Shown one piece after another: positions 1 through 12,254 of a stretch of 64,000 nt of DNA (position 1 is the first letter of the stretch; every line of letters begins with the position of its first letter). The notes under the pieces were generated by a model. The model was not told where the DNA came from. It made no database searches and saw only the letters and a program-made list of their open reading frames with translations. The stretch comes from Hymenopus coronatus (taxonomy: Eukaryota > Arthropoda > Insecta > Mantodea > Hymenopodidae). The stretch lies in the NCBI GenBank assembly GCA_030762935.1, contig CM060887.1, positions 13,942,501 through 14,006,500 of the forward strand, written 5' to 3'. The position numbers were made by a program, and so were the translations under genes.

Positions 1-264
1 TGATAGTGTTTGCCTTTATAGTGATTAAATGCACGAAACAGAGACGAATTAAAATAAAGTAGAATATTTCATGTCAAAGAACGTTTATGTCATTTTAGTT
101 TTCGTAGGGCTTAGAAGATAAGTGTTCAGATTTTCCTGCTTTTCTATTAAGCTCTTTTTGTTCTCTGCCTAACGTTTACATTTTCGCAATTAGACATTTT
201 TTGTCTTAGAACACATTCAGAAAAGTGTAGCCGTGGACCGATTCATAAATAATAATGTTTAAAA
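1..264. other. Unassigned AT-rich DNA
   Basis: No gene, repeat of the families described or RNA seen before the first family-A copy. Confidence 0.5.
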
Positions 265-1820
265 TCGAATGTGTTCCATTAACATGACTTCCTCTACATA
301 TCTGTTACAAATTATTGTTAAAAAGCTTATTCTTCTTTCTACTTAATGATAATCGAGATAAACATTAGCACAATTGATCTTATTACTTGCTTCCTTGTAA
401 GTAGAAGGGAAATAAGGGAATATCATAAATTAAAGCGATAATTACATATTTTAAAACTTGGTTGCTATGTGATTGAAATTCTTTTGTTTGTAGGTATGCT
501 TAAGATTTGCGAACTACCCGTTTGAGAAAAGTATAAGTATTTTTAAACTGTAACAAACAACAATGAATATCTCAGATTGGCCAGCTCTATAAAAATGCAT
601 ATGAATAAATTATTAGTTTTAACGATATCATCATTTCTTTATAATAAAATTTTATCTATCTCTTACGGTATACCAGTTATACAAAATTCATTCAGAAGGA
701 AGAAGTCTTCAGCGGCTATTCCCAAAAAATCCAAGATATACCAGAGCTGTTTTCTTTTTTTCAACCTCCTATAGGCTATAAATAAAAGACAAGCTCATAG
801 AAAACAATTATTTTATTATTAAAAGTTTTGCACACTTATAGTTACTTTTCAACATAATCACAGAAAATATTGAGACATTTATCGTAAATGTGAACAAGCT
901 TTGCAATACCCGCTTCAAAAAACGTTGCCATCAATGATCTCAAATGAGCATTGACGTTGTTTTGAAGATCTTCGTACTTTACGACGTTTGCGGAGAGCCA
1001 TTCAAAACAAACGAAGAGGAATGCTGACTTCAGGAATTATATTGATTCATTACAACGCTCGTTCACACACTGTTGGCACAACCATCGGCTCCTTGAACAA
1101 TTTCAATGGGTCATTTTCGATCATCCGCCGTACAGTCCTGACCTGGCGACTTTCACCTTTTCCCTGAACTGAAGACGTGGCTAGGAGGGTAGCACTTTCA
1201 AACCAACGAAGATCTTCAAAACAACGTCAATGCTCATTTGAAATCATTGGTAGCAACATTTTTTGTAGGGGGAATTGCAAAGCTTGTGCACAGGAACGAT
1301 AAATGTCTCAATGTTTTCAGTGATTATGTTGAAAAATAACCATAATTGTACCTTTATTAATAAAATAAATGTTTTTTATGAACTTGTCGTTTATTTGCAG
1401 CCTAACAAAATTTGAAAAAAACGGTCCTCGTACATTTTATTTAGGATGTAAATATCTGTAATATGAGGTATTTTAATCAAAATCGTTACAGCCATTTTTG
1501 AGGAAATCAACATTTTCGAAAATTATTCCATGTAGGGATAGCTTGTGGTGGGTAGTATTTTCTTGAAAATCTTCGTGTCGCATACTTGTAAGATAGTATG
1601 CCTAAATACCAAGTTTGGTATTTAACGGTTCTTTCGTTTTTGAGCTATGCTGTCCACAGACACACAGGAACTTTTTTCTAAAACTGCTTTTTTCGGATGC
1701 TTGGGACCTCAAAATACGAGCAAAATTTGCGATGAAATCTCGACTTCAAATTTTGTATGGAATACAATAGGTACATTCCTTATCCACTATGTACATCGTG
1801 CATACCAGTTAGATAAAGTA
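265..1820 (-). repeat. Family A copy (minus), carrying the mariner insertion
   Basis: Starts TCGAATGTGTTCCATTAACA, shows the CTTACGGTATACCAGTTAT and GGCTATTCCCAAAAAATCCA blocks, is broken by the mariner at 741-1430, then resumes and ends in AGATAAAGTA. About 865 bp without the insert. Its terminal A-run is shared with the start of the next copy. Confidence 0.85.
741..1430. mobile_element. Mariner-family foldback remnant, TA-flanked
   Basis: It lies exactly between two TA dinucleotides (739-740 and 1431-1432) inside a family-A copy that continues on both sides. The right end reads AAAAAAACGGTCCTCG, matching inverted CGAGGGCCGTTTTTTT of the copy at 9558; the left end is a decayed counterpart. 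The left arm (about 775-1000) is the transposase 3' part in reverse, and the right arm (about 1000-1345) is the same part forward: FDHPPYSPDLA, then after a frameshift FHLFPELKTWLGG, one stop, HFQTNEDLQNN and DKCLNVFSDYVEK before a stop. Mariner transposases carry this HPPYSPDLAP region (last D of the DD34D triad). Both arms derive from one transposon half, so this is an inverted, transposase-dead derivative. Confidence 0.8.
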
Positions 1821-1824
1821 AAAA

Positions 1825-2546
1825 TCTGATGTGTACCATTCACATGACTTTCTCCATATCCCTGCAACAAATTATTCTTAAAAAGCTTATACTTTTATTT
1901 ACATTCTGCTAATCAGAAAAAATGAGCAGAAATAGTCTATTTACTCGCTTCCTTGTAAGTAGAAGCGAAATAAGGGACAACTGTAGGTTAAAGTGATAGT
2001 CAAAAGCTGGTTGCTATGTCAATGAAGTTCCTTTGTCAATATGGATAGGAGTTGACAAGTTCCTGTATGAGAAAAGTATACGTTTTTCATAGCAGAAACC
2101 CAAAATAAGGAATGTCACAAAAACGACGAACTCCACGAAAAAAATGTATATAACATAAATTGTGTGCTTTAATGTGCTCTACATTTTTTGTGTAGTAAGT
2201 TTTTGTCCATGTCTTACGGTTTAGCAGTTATTCAAAATTTAGTAAAATTCATTCAGAATAAACTACTCTTCAGAGGCTATTCCCAGAATATTCAAGATAT
2301 ACATTTTATTTGTCAGGTAAATATGTTTAATATACAAAATTTTAATCAAAATCGTTAGAGCCATTTTTGAGAAAATCAAAATTTTCAAAAAAAGTTCCAT
2401 GTAAAGGGTAGTTGGGGGTGGGGGGGATTTTTCTCAAAATCCCCGTGTCGCATCCCTGAAAGATACTAAACTTAAATACCAAGTTTGGTATTTTACCGAC
2501 TTTTCGTTTTTGAGTTATCGTGTTCACAGACACACAGACACACACA

Positions 2547-2577
<31 letters not shown>

Positions 2578-2712
2578 CTGTCTGTGAAAATTCTTTTTTT
2601 GGATATTGGGGGCCCTAAAACATATATTTCCGGTGAAATCACGGTATCTAATTTTTGGTGGAGTGCAATGCTTTCTCTATACACTATGTACATAGTGGGT
2701 ATGGAGAAAGTA
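1825..2712 (-). repeat. Family A copy (minus), complete
   Basis: TCTGATGTGTACCATTCACA to GGTATGGAGAAAGTA, about 888 bp. Its fixed microsatellite position holds a long (CA)n run (2529-2578). Head-to-tail with the previous copy through a shared A-run. Confidence 0.9.
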
Positions 2713-2739
2713 AAAATTGATAATTTTGTTTTTCTCCCA

Positions 2740-3378
2740 CAATGTCTCTAACGATTTTCATTAAAACACAGTTCAGTAAAGATACTTACATCAGAAATAA
2801 TATTTATATTTTGGAGTTTATGGAAATAGCTTCTAAAGACCTCTTTGTTCTGGATCAGCTTTGCATAACGGTTAAACCGTAAGAGATAGACAAAAACTCA
2901 TTAACACAAAAGATGTAGATTTGGTTAAAATATATGTCACATAATTTTTTCTGTTGCCGTTGGTAGTTTTCCAAATATTCCTTGTTATTGTTTTCTATAT
3001 TAAACTGTCATAAATTTTCTGCTAAGCGAACCGAATCTCAATTGTTTAGCATAGTGAGCAGCTTTTAGAGGATTTCACTTTACTTAAGCATAGAGTATCC
3101 CTCCTATTCCCTTCTACTTATAAGAAAGCATATAATACTACCAATTTTGCTGGTGTTTATCTCGATTAACATGATGTAGATGAAAGAATAAGGTCTATTA
3201 CTTAAAGTTAGTGTATTCCATTAGTTCTTATTCTTAGTATTACCTATAAGGAACTAAATAATAAGAACATTCTGTTAATGTTTATCTCGATTAGCATGGT
3301 GTAGAAAGAAGAATAAAGTTTTTGTAAGTAGTATTTTGTAGAACACTAGAGAAAGGCATATGAGTGTAATACATCAGT
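2740..3378 (+). repeat. Family A diverged fragment (plus)
   Basis: Starts within the element (CTCTAACGATTTTCATTAAA) and ends AGGCATATGAGTGTAATACA, TCAG. Belongs to a diverged subfamily with GATGTAGATTTGG and GATTAGCATGGTGTAGAAAG. Confidence 0.75.
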
Positions 3379-3382
3379 TTTT

Positions 3383-4227
3383 ACTTTCTCTATACGCACT
3401 ATGCACATAGTGTATAGAGAATGTATTGCACTCCACCCAAAAATTCGATACCAAGATTTCACCGGAAATATATGTTTTAGGGTCCCCTTTATCTAAAAAG
3501 AGCATTTTCGGAAAAAAAGGTCCGTGTGTGTGTGTGTGTGTTTGTATGTGTCCGAGTGTCTGTGAACACTCGGTCTTTAAGTTTAGTATCTTCCAGGGAT
3601 GCGACACGAAGATTTTGAGATAATCCCCCCACCCCCAACTACCCTTTACATGGAACTTTTTTGGAAAATTTTGATTTTCTCAAAAATTGCTCTAACGATT
3701 TTGATTAAAATGTCGTATAATAAAGATATTTACACGACAAATAAAATATATATCTTGAATTTTGTGGGAATAGCCTCTGAAGACTACTTTATTCTGGAGG
3801 AATTTTATGGATTTTTGCATAACTGCTAAACCGTAAGAGATGGAGAAAAGCTTACAACACAAAAAATGTAGAGCACCTTAAAAATCACAGTTTATCTTAT
3901 ATACATTTTTTTCGTGAAGTTGATTGTTTTTTACGTATTCCTTGTTTTGTTTTCAGCTATGAAAAACCTATACTCTTCTCATACAGGAATTTGTCAACTC
4001 GTGTCCATACAAACAAAGAAACTTTCAGTCACATAGCAACCAGCTTTTGATTAATAGTTTAGCCTATAGTACTCCCTTATTTCCCTTCTGCTTACAAGGA
4101 AGCAAGTAATAAGACTATTTGTACTAATTTTTTCTCGATTAGCATGAAGTAAATAGAAGCATAAGCTTTTAAACAATAATTTGTTACAGAGAGGTAGAGA
4201 AAGTCATGTGAGTGGAACACATCAGAT
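3383..4227 (+). repeat. Family A copy (plus), complete
   Basis: ACTTTCTCTATACGCACTAT hairpin to GTGAGTGGAACACATCAGA, 845 bp. Short GT repeat at 3524-3542. Confidence 0.9.
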
Positions 4228-4237
4228 TTTTTTTTTT

Positions 4238-4422
4238 CATGTAAAGTGTAGTTTGTGGTGGTGGGATTTTCTTGAAAATCTTTGTGTCAAATCCTTGGAA
4301 GATAGCATACATGAATACCAATTTGTTATTTAACGGTCCTTTGTGGACATCGGATTTTTGTGTGGAATACAATACCTTCTCTAGCTACTATTTACAATAC
4401 ATACGTACTAGACAAAATAAAA
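4238..4422 (-). repeat. Family A hairpin-end fragment (minus)
   Basis: CATGTAAAGTGTAGTTTGTG, GTGTCAAATCCTTGGAAG and GTGGAATACAATACCTTCTC blocks, with an internal deletion of the microsatellite part. Confidence 0.75.
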
Positions 4423-4437
4423 ATAAATGTATTCGAG

Positions 4438-4508
4438 TAACTCACTCTAAACGAGATTCGAACCAGGGACCGCTTGAATGCGAGTCAGACCCGCTACCTC
4501 CACACCAC
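4438..4508 (-). other. tRNA-like sequence, degenerate
   Basis: Minus strand reads TGGTGTGGAGGTAGCGGG, TCTGACTCGCATTCAAG, CCTGGTTCGAATCTCG: box A-like and box B-like (GGTTCGAATC) spacing as in tRNA genes or SINE heads. Acceptor stem not evident. Confidence 0.4.
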
Positions 4509-4982
4509 CAAGATAAATTATCAACTTTGTGAGTATAGGTAAAAAAGAAGAAGTCAAAGAACGTCATGGTATTTGAAAGTATATTTTTCTTTGTGATTGA
4601 GAAATTTCTCTTTTACCTACGTTGGTTAAGTTTGAGCTTGTTCATTTGCAGGAATAATCAGAGACTTCAGCAAAATTAATGTTACAGATTTTACTTCCTA
4701 TAACGAACTTATCTCGATGTTCTTCGACTTCGCCTTGGAAGGAATGCGAGGGTAGGAAATTGGGCAAATAATAAGATTGTAGCACCGCGGGTAAGGGGAG
4801 CATTAATTGGGTAGAACGAAAGGTTGTAAGTCGGGATGCTTCTAATTTTACTGAATTTCCTGCTTTTTATTTTAAATTTCACAACTACCGCAAACCTAGG
4901 TGCGCACAACATAGATCAAATTAACCAACACGTACATAAAACAGTTTTATTGACAATATGAATAAAATCGGTTATTACTTTC

Positions 4983-5210
4983 CTACGGCCGCACCGTGGC
5001 CGAGTGGTTAGACCATTCGCCTCTCACCTAGACGGCCGGAGTTCGATCCCAAGCGACCGAACGCGAGATTTGTGGTGGACAAAACGGCGCTGGGGTACTC
5101 CGGTTTCCCCCGCCATCGCATTCCACTGGTGCTCCATTACCATTCACGTATCATCAGTGTCACCGCCTGCGGTGCCATAAATAGTTAAAGCGGGCGTTAA
5201 ACACTACCCC
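4983..5210 (+). mobile_element. tRNA-derived SINE, complete, with target duplication
   Basis: The tRNA-like head has box A TGGCCGAGTGGT and box B GAGTTCGATCCC (RNA polymerase III internal promoter). A non-tRNA body ends GGGCGTTAAACACTACC. The 10-bp duplication TATTACTTTC flanks it (4973-4982 and 5211-5220). Four further copies in this window share the sequence. The head resembles a Leu/Ser-type tRNA; the parent was not determined. Confidence 0.85.
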
Positions 5211-5276
5211 TATTACTTTCTCCAGCGTGCATGTAAAGAGTTCGATTCCGAGATGTTATTAGAAATACATATTTTT

Positions 5277-6010
5277 ACTTTCTCTACACGTACTATGTAC
5301 ATAGTAATAGAGAAGGTATTGCCCTCCACCCAAAAATTCGATACCGAGATTTCACCGGAAATATATGTTTTAGGGTCCCCTGTATCCAAAAAAAAAGGTA
5401 TTTTCAGAAAAATGTGTGTGTCTGTGAACAGATAACTCAAAAACGAAAATTCGCACTTGGTATTGGAGTTTATTATCTTCCAGGCATGTGACACGAAGAT
5501 TTTGAGAAAAATATCCCCACCCCAAACTACCCTTTAGATGGAACTTTTTTCTAAAATTTTGATTTTCTAAAAATGGCTCTAACCATTTTGACTAAAATAT
5601 TGAATTTTGCATAACTGCAAACCGTAAGAGATAGACAAAAGCTTACCACACAAAAAATGTAGAGCACATTAAAACACACAATTTATGTTATATGATTTTT
5701 TTCGAGGAGTGGATCGATTTTTAGATATTCCTTGTGTTTGGTTTCAGCTTTGAAAAAACATACTTTTCTAATACAGGAATTTGTCAATTCATGTCCATAC
5801 AAACAAAGGATCTTCAGTCACCTAGTAACCAGGTTTTGACTTCACTTTAACCTATGATAGTCCCATATTGCACTTCTACTTACAAGGAAGCAAATAATAA
5901 GACTATTTCTGATAAGTTTTCTCGATTAGCATGAAGTAAATAGAAGAAGCTTATGAACAATCATTTGTTACACAGAAGTAGAGAAAGTCATGTGAATGGA
6001 ACACATTAGA
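5277..6010 (+). repeat. Family A copy (plus)
   Basis: ACTTTCTCTACACGTACTAT to GAATGGAACACATTAGA, flanked by T-runs on both sides. Shortened in the middle. Confidence 0.88.
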
Positions 6011-6704
6011 TTTTTTAACTAAATACACTATGAACTGAATAAAATTTTAAATAAACATTCTACCTGAATTAATTGAAATTATAACTGTGGAACCGACAGT
6101 TATTAAACCAAGACAGGAGATTGAAGAAATGAACATCAGCTGCGATAAGATTTTGCGACAGTTTTTTCCAGTCAAATAACCGCGATCGGTTGAAGTTACC
6201 TAATCTCGCCATTGCATTGGCGATTTAATAGTTGAGGATATTTGCAGAATATTTGAACATAAATAACTTCATCGTGATTAAAAGTGCATGTTTAATATTG
6301 ACTTACTCCAGTTTGAATAGACGAGCGACACTCATAGCGGTTATACTTCATGATACTGCGCTGTAATGCCGATTGCCTATATTCACGTGATTGAAGAGCA
6401 TGACCTAATTTGCACTGTGTGAGCTCGGGGACACTAAGTGCTAAATCTCAATCACATATAGCAAATGTATGCACATCAAGTATGAAATACCAAAACGACT
6501 TGTGCTAAGCAGCTCAAATTTACATCCTATACCTTGTCTAGATTCGGTAGAGAGAAAACCAAATGTGTTTGGAATTATACTTGCAATTTTACATTTGATT
6601 GCCTCATTATCAGATTGTGACTGTGACAACCTGTCCAGAAATTAATTCAAATGTGCTATATTCTCTTAGTTTCGGCCGAAGAGGAACGTAAGACTGAATT
6701 TTTA
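6011..6704. other. Unassigned single-copy DNA
   Basis: No convincing frame, RNA or repeat. Moderately AT-rich with a few GC-richer stretches (for example near 6180-6220). Confidence 0.45.
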
Positions 6705-7452
6705 AATTCTCTATACGTACTGTGTACATAGAGTATAGAGAAGGTACTGACTGTATTGCACCCAAAATTCGATACCGAGATTTCCAAATAAAAAAAAAAA
6801 GGATTTTTAGAAAAATGTGCGTTTGTGTGACTGTGAGCAACATAACTCAAAAACAAAAATACCGTTAAATACCAAACTTTGTATTTAAGTATGGTATCTT
6901 CCAAGGATACGACACAAGATTTTCAAGAAAATCCCCCCACACCAAACTACCCTTTACATGGAAACATTTTCGAAGATTTTGTTCTTCTTAAAAATGGACC
7001 TAACGATTTTGATTGAAATACCACATATTAAAGCCATTTATATCACTAATAAAATGTATATCTTGAATTTTCTGAGAACAGCCTCTGAAGACTACTTTAT
7101 TCTGGATGAATTTTACGGAATTTTGCATAACTGCTAAACCGTAAGAGATGGACAATAACTTACCACACCAAAAATGTTGAGCACGTTAAAACACAATTTA
7201 TGTTATACACATTTTTAGTGGAGTTGATCGTTTTTGAGATATTCCTATTTTTTTTTTAACTTATACTTTTCTCATATACAGGAATTTGTCAACTGGTGTC
7301 CATACAAACAAAGGAACTTCAGTCACATAGTAACCAATTTTTGACTACCGTTTTATTCTATGGCATTGTCTTATTTTGCTTCTACTTACTTCGCTTCACT
7401 ATTTCTGCTCATTTTCTCTCAATTAGCATGAAGTAAATAGAAGCATAAGCTT
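6705..7452 (+). repeat. Family A copy (plus), 3' end lost
   Basis: Starts ATTCTCTATACGTACTGTGT. Runs to AGAAGCATAAGCTTTT, where it meets an opposite-orientation copy. Confidence 0.85.
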
Positions 7453-7917
7453 TTTGTCCATTTCTTACGGTTTAGCAGTTATGCAAAATTCCTCCTGAAT
7501 AAAGTAGTCTTCAGAGGCTATTCCCAGAAAACTCAAGGTATACATATTATTTGTCAGGTAAATATCTTTAATATACGATATTTTAATCAAAATCGTTAGA
7601 GCCATTTTAAGAAAATCAACATTTTCGAAAAAATTCCATGTAAAGTGTAGTTGGGGGTGGGGGGATTTTCTTGCAAATCTTCGTGTCGCATCCTTGGAAG
7701 GTACCAAACTTAAATACAAAGTTTGGTATTTAACGGTCTTTTCGTTTTTGAGTTATGTTGTCCACAGACACGCACACACGGACCATTTTCCAAAAAATGC
7801 TTTTTTTTTTGGATTCAGGGGGACCCAAAACGTGTAATTCCGGTGAAATCTCGGTATCGAATTTTTGGGTGGAATACAACACCTCTATACACTGTTCACA
7901 GTACGTGTAGAGAAAGT
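7453..7917 (-). repeat. Family A hairpin-end half (minus)
   Basis: Starts TGTCCATTTCTTACGGTTTA and ends GTGTAGAGAAAGTA. Joined tail to tail with the preceding plus copy, probably by recombination between copies. Confidence 0.85.
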
Positions 7918-8954
7918 AAAAGGTAATGAAAATAATCATTATTTGTATTCCTTATGCATGAGATGAGTGCAATAACCTCAAATAAAATAACGTTTGTTTC
8001 GATTCCATGTATTAGTTATTAAAAGCTAAAATAAAATAGTTGCTTCCTATTTCTATGGTTGCTATCGATATTCGTACATACGGTCGGCCATATCATAATT
8101 CAGGAGGCAGTGAAGAAAGAAAAAAAAATCGGTGAATAATTATGGTTGAACGCGCCATCTATAATTTGAAAACTAATTTAAGTATTACAATCATAACCTG
8201 ATAAAATCTTCCTTCCTATATAGTATAAATGATTAAAAATCTATTTTTCTGGCTTTTCTTATCAAAACTCGTGTTTTCATCTTTTAGGACAATTATCAAC
8301 AAAATGAAAACACTCGTGGTGTTACTTATGATAAAGCTTCAAACTGAGTTATATCTTCCATCAAATACTAATTTAGCCCGTTCAAAATTCATAGAACCTG
8401 TTTATAAAATTGTATCTGCTATACCCTAAAACACGCATATCTAAATTAAATGAGCAGAAGCTAAGGCGCACACTCCGTGTGAAGTACAGGGGCATGCCGC
8501 TATGCGATGTAATGCTATATTTGTAAACAAGACCTATCTCCTCAGCATCTGGTGTTATTCTTTTCTTTACTTTACTTCGGCGATTTAGCTTAATTTGAAC
8601 GAGTACATTAATATCTGCTTCTATGGATACTGTATACGATCTACTGGATGCACCAAATGATCGTCGCGTAGTCTACTGCGAGCTGGTGTTTAATATAATT
8701 AATTTTGGAGGAACTTTGCTCGCAAAACTCTGTGGAGCAAAACATTCCCATTGAATGTGAAGAAAATAATCGTAGTTTCAAAATTAAATCCTTAGGCAAA
8801 TATTTAAGTAACTTCCAAACTTCTTTCTTTCAAATGTTTGATGTTTTTACTCGGGACCTCTTAAATATGGGCTCACACGCTAAACCATACTATGGAGGCG
8901 AGCTCATTATGATTGTTATGATTATTATTATTATTTACTTATTTTTCTTCTTCT
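7918..8954. other. Unassigned single-copy DNA
   Basis: Contains GAACGCGCCATCTATAA at about 8149, a motif that recurs in insect intergenic DNA. A 43-codon frame starts at 8622 (MDTVYDLLDAPNDRRVVYC...), unrecognised and without support. Ends in ATT triplets. Confidence 0.4.
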
Positions 8955-9480
8955 TTTAATGGTTTAGGTATCGATTGCCTGTTCTGTCTTCACACATACA
9001 TCTAAGACAAGCTCTTCCAAAGACGTCCTCCATCTTTTCTTCCTCTCGGAAAATAATGTAAAATTTTCTTTGGAAATCTACTCTCTTCCATTCTTTCTAC
9101 ATATTCTTTTCACAGTTTCTTGTTGTTCTCTATCTTTTTTTTTATGGAGTAGCTCTGCAGTTTTTCCCGGACATTATCGTTTCTTATCTGGTCCATTCTA
9201 GTACACCCTTTTACTGTTCTTAAAACAATTCATCTCAGCTGCATGGATTTTACTTTCTTGTTTGGTAGTGATAATCCAAGATTCGTTTCCAAATAGAACT
9301 ATTGGGACTGCCATTGCTGTATAACATTTTAATTTTGTTTGTTTATGGGCTTTGTTATTCATATTCTATTTATTGTGCCACATATTATGTTGAATATCTT
9401 TAACGTATCCTTAGCTGACGTCACATACTAAGCATTTAAAGTAAGATCCTTGTTTAATCCTTTTCTCTCTAATGATTATT
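8955..9480 (-). pseudogene. Decayed 3' end of an RTE-like retrotransposon
   Basis: Minus-strand translation of about 9360-9000 gives CYTAMAVPIVLFGNESW, then IHAAEMNCF, then after a frameshift CTRMDQIRNDNVREKL. These align by eye with YKTMAVPVLLYGSETW, IQAAEMKYL and CTRQDHIRNEDIRKEL of the intact RTE protein in this window. Stops and frame changes make it dead. A run of ATT/AAT triplets at 8920-8937 lies just beyond its 3' end, matching the triplet-repeat tail style of the intact copy. 5' truncated. Confidence 0.75.
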
Positions 9481-9557
9481 TTTGCGCGCATTTTTCATAA
9501 AATGCCGTTACTTTTGTTTTACTTACTCACATTTATAGTTATAATTCTTGCATATTA

Positions 9558-10045
9558 CGAGGGCCGTTTTTTTAAACTTCCGATAGGTTATAAATAAAAG
9601 ACAAGTTGATAGAAAACAAGTATTTCACTACTAAACGTTTTGTACACTTACGGTCACTTTTCAACATAATCATCGAACAAATTGAGACATTTATCGTACC
9701 TGTGGTCAAGCTTTGCAATATCCGCTACAAAAAATGTTGTCGCCAATGATTTCAAATTAACATTGACGTTGTTTTGAAGATCTTCGTTGGTTTGAAAGTG
9801 CTGCCCTCCTAGCCACGTCTTCAGTTCAGGGAAAAGATGAAAGTCCTGGGTGCCAGGCCAGGACTGTACGGCGGATGATCGAAAATATTCCATTGAAATT
9901 GTTCAAGAAGCCGATGGGATGTGCCAGCAGTGTGTGAGCGTTGTCATGGATCAGCACAATTCCTGAAGTCAGCATTCCTTTTGTTTGTTTGAATGGCTCT
10001 CCGCAAACGTCATAAAGTCCAAACCATTTTAAAACATTTGTCCCC
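9558..10045 (-). pseudogene. Mariner transposase C-terminal remnant
   Basis: Starts with CGAGGGCCGTTTTTTT after TA, a mariner-type terminal inverted repeat. Minus-strand frames give LIHDNA (second catalytic Asp region), then after a frameshift FDHPPYSP, then FHLFPELKTWLGGQHFQTNE, AKLDHRYDKCLNLFDDYVEK and a stop. In DD34D mariner transposases the C-terminal third has this layout. The N-terminal part is missing; the remnant ends where a family-A copy begins near 10050. At least one frameshift and altered catalytic-loop residues show it is inactive. Confidence 0.82.
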
Positions 10046-10053
10046 CTCTTTTT

Positions 10054-11094
10054 ACTTTCTCTACACGTACTGTGTACATAGTGTATAGAGAAGGTATTGT
10101 ATTGTATCCATAAATTCGATTCCGAGATATCACCGAAAATACTTGTTTTGTGTCCCCTGAATCAAAAAAAAAAAAAGATTTTAGAAAAAGGCTCGTGTGT
10201 GTGTGTGTTTTCTTGTAGTGTTTGACATACGCTTTTACTGTTATGATACCTCAGGCGATGACAGCGATGATACATGAAGATGGAGCACCGGTGGAATGTG
10301 ATGGCAGGGGAAACCGGAGAACTCTGAGAAAACCCGCCCCTGCGCCGCTTTGTCTCACATGCGGTCGTTTGGTATTGTACCCGGGCCTTCTAGGTGAGAG
10401 GCGAGTGGTCTGACCACTCGGCCGTTTGTGGAGAGCATAACTCAAAGACGAAAAGACCGTTAAATACGAAACTTGGTTTTTAAGTTTGGTATCTTCCAAG
10501 AATGCGACAAACATTTTCAAGAAAAATCCCCCACTCCCAACTACCCTTACATGGAACTTTTTTTCTCAAAAATGACGATTTTGATTAAAATATCGTATAA
10601 TACAGATATTTACCTGACAAATAAAAATTATATCTTGAATGGCTTCTGAAGACTCCTTTATTCTGAATGAATTTTACAAAATTTTGCATAACTGCTAAGC
10701 CATAAGAGATGGACAAAAACTTACAAGGTAAAAAACGTAGAGCACGTTAAAACACACAATTTCTGTTTTATTCCTTTTTCTTTTTTTGTCGAATTGATCG
10801 TTTTTGAGATATTTCTTGTTATTGGTTTCAGCTTAGAAAAACTTTTACTGTTCTCATAGAGGAATTTATCAACTGGATACAAACAAAGGAACTTCAGTCA
10901 CATAGCAACCAGCTTTTGACTATCACTTTAACCTATGGTACTCCCTTATTTCGCTTTTTATTACAAGGAAGCAAGTAATAAGACTATTTCTGCTATTTAT
11001 TTCTCGACTGCCATGAAGTTAATACAGGCATAAGCTTTTTAACAACAATTTGTTGCAGAGATGTAGAGAAAGCCATGTGAATAGAACATACCAG
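10054..11094 (+). repeat. Family A copy (plus), carrying a SINE
   Basis: ACTTTCTCTACACGTACTGT to GTGAATAGAACATACCAGA; the SINE at 10211-10434 splits it at the GT repeat. Confidence 0.88.
10211..10434 (-). mobile_element. tRNA-derived SINE inserted in a family-A copy
   Basis: Minus orientation, same family as 4983-5210: TAGTGTTTGACATACGC at the 3' end and CCACTCGGCCG at the slightly truncated head. It sits in the GT-rich part of the family-A copy, which resumes with TGTGGAGAGCATAACTC. A short insertion near 10372 (GGTATTGTACCCGGG) disrupts the box B area. Target duplication not clear because the target is GT/T rich. Confidence 0.8.
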
Positions 11095-11525
11095 ACTTAT
11101 TTTAACCACACGTTTACCACTCGGAGTGTGGAACTTTCTACGAAAAAGGTGCACACTTGCAGAGTGGAGTCGGAGAAGCGGGAACTGCCCGCAGCAATGT
11201 GAGGGAGAAAACAGGACATTGTATTTTATTTAGAGAAAATAGGAAACACAAAACATCACCTCAGAGGAATATGCTGCGCGAATCTTTTACTTTTTAACTT
11301 ATTTTCTGAACGTGGTAATGGGGAAAAAAAAAGAAACAAGCAACTGGAGTTATAATAGCGCTGGTTATGTCTTTTCATTAGCTTTTTTCCCTCTACAAAG
11401 TATTGGCTTTGAATATAAGTTCATTCTTCACTTCAACAGAAATAAGTGGTATTGCAGGGAAGGTGAATATTTTACATTTTATACCTAAAACTAGTTTCAA
11501 TAGCACGCTTAAAATACGTATTTTT
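11095..11525. other. Unassigned single-copy DNA
   Basis: GC-richer at 11150-11220. No frame or structure I can support. Confidence 0.4.
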
Positions 11526-12233
11526 ACTTTCTCTACACGTACTATGTACGTGTGTATCTATATATATATATGTGTCTTTGGACAGCATAGCTCAATAACT
11601 AAAAAATCGTAAATACCAAACCTGCTATTTAAGTTTGGTATCTTCCAAGGAAGCGACATGAAGACTTTCAAGAAAATTCCCCCATAATTTTCATTATCTC
11701 AAAAATGGCTCTAACGATTTTGATTAAAATGAAAGATATTTACCTGAAAAATAAAACGTATATCTTGAATTTTTTGGGAATAGCCTCCGAAGAATACTTT
11801 ATTCTGGATCAATTTTACGGAATTTTGTATAGCTGCTAAACCGTAAGAGATGGACAAAAACTTGCCACACAAAAATGTAGAGCACATTAAACACACAATT
11901 TATTTTATATGGATTTTTTTCGTGGAGTTGATCGTTTTTGAGATATTGCTTGTTTTAGGTTTCAGCTTAAAAAAACTTATTATTTTCTCACACAGGGATT
12001 TGTCAACTCCTGTCTATACAAACAAAGGAACTATAGTCACATAGCAACTAGCTTTTGACTATCACTTTAACCTATTGTGCTACCTTATTTCGCTTCTACT
12101 TGCATGGAAGCAAGTAATAAGACTATTTCTGCTAATTTTTTCTCGATTAGCATGAAGTAAATAGAAGCATAAGCTTTTTAACAATAATTTGTTACAGAGA
12201 TGTAGAGAAAGTCGTGTGAATGGAACACATAAG
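11526..12233 (+). repeat. Family A copy (plus)
   Basis: ACTTTCTCTACACGTACTAT, lacking about 100 bp after the first hairpin arm (replaced by a short TA repeat), to GTGAATGGAACACATAAGA. Confidence 0.85.
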
Positions 12234-12254
12234 ATTTTTTTCTGTGCCATACTT

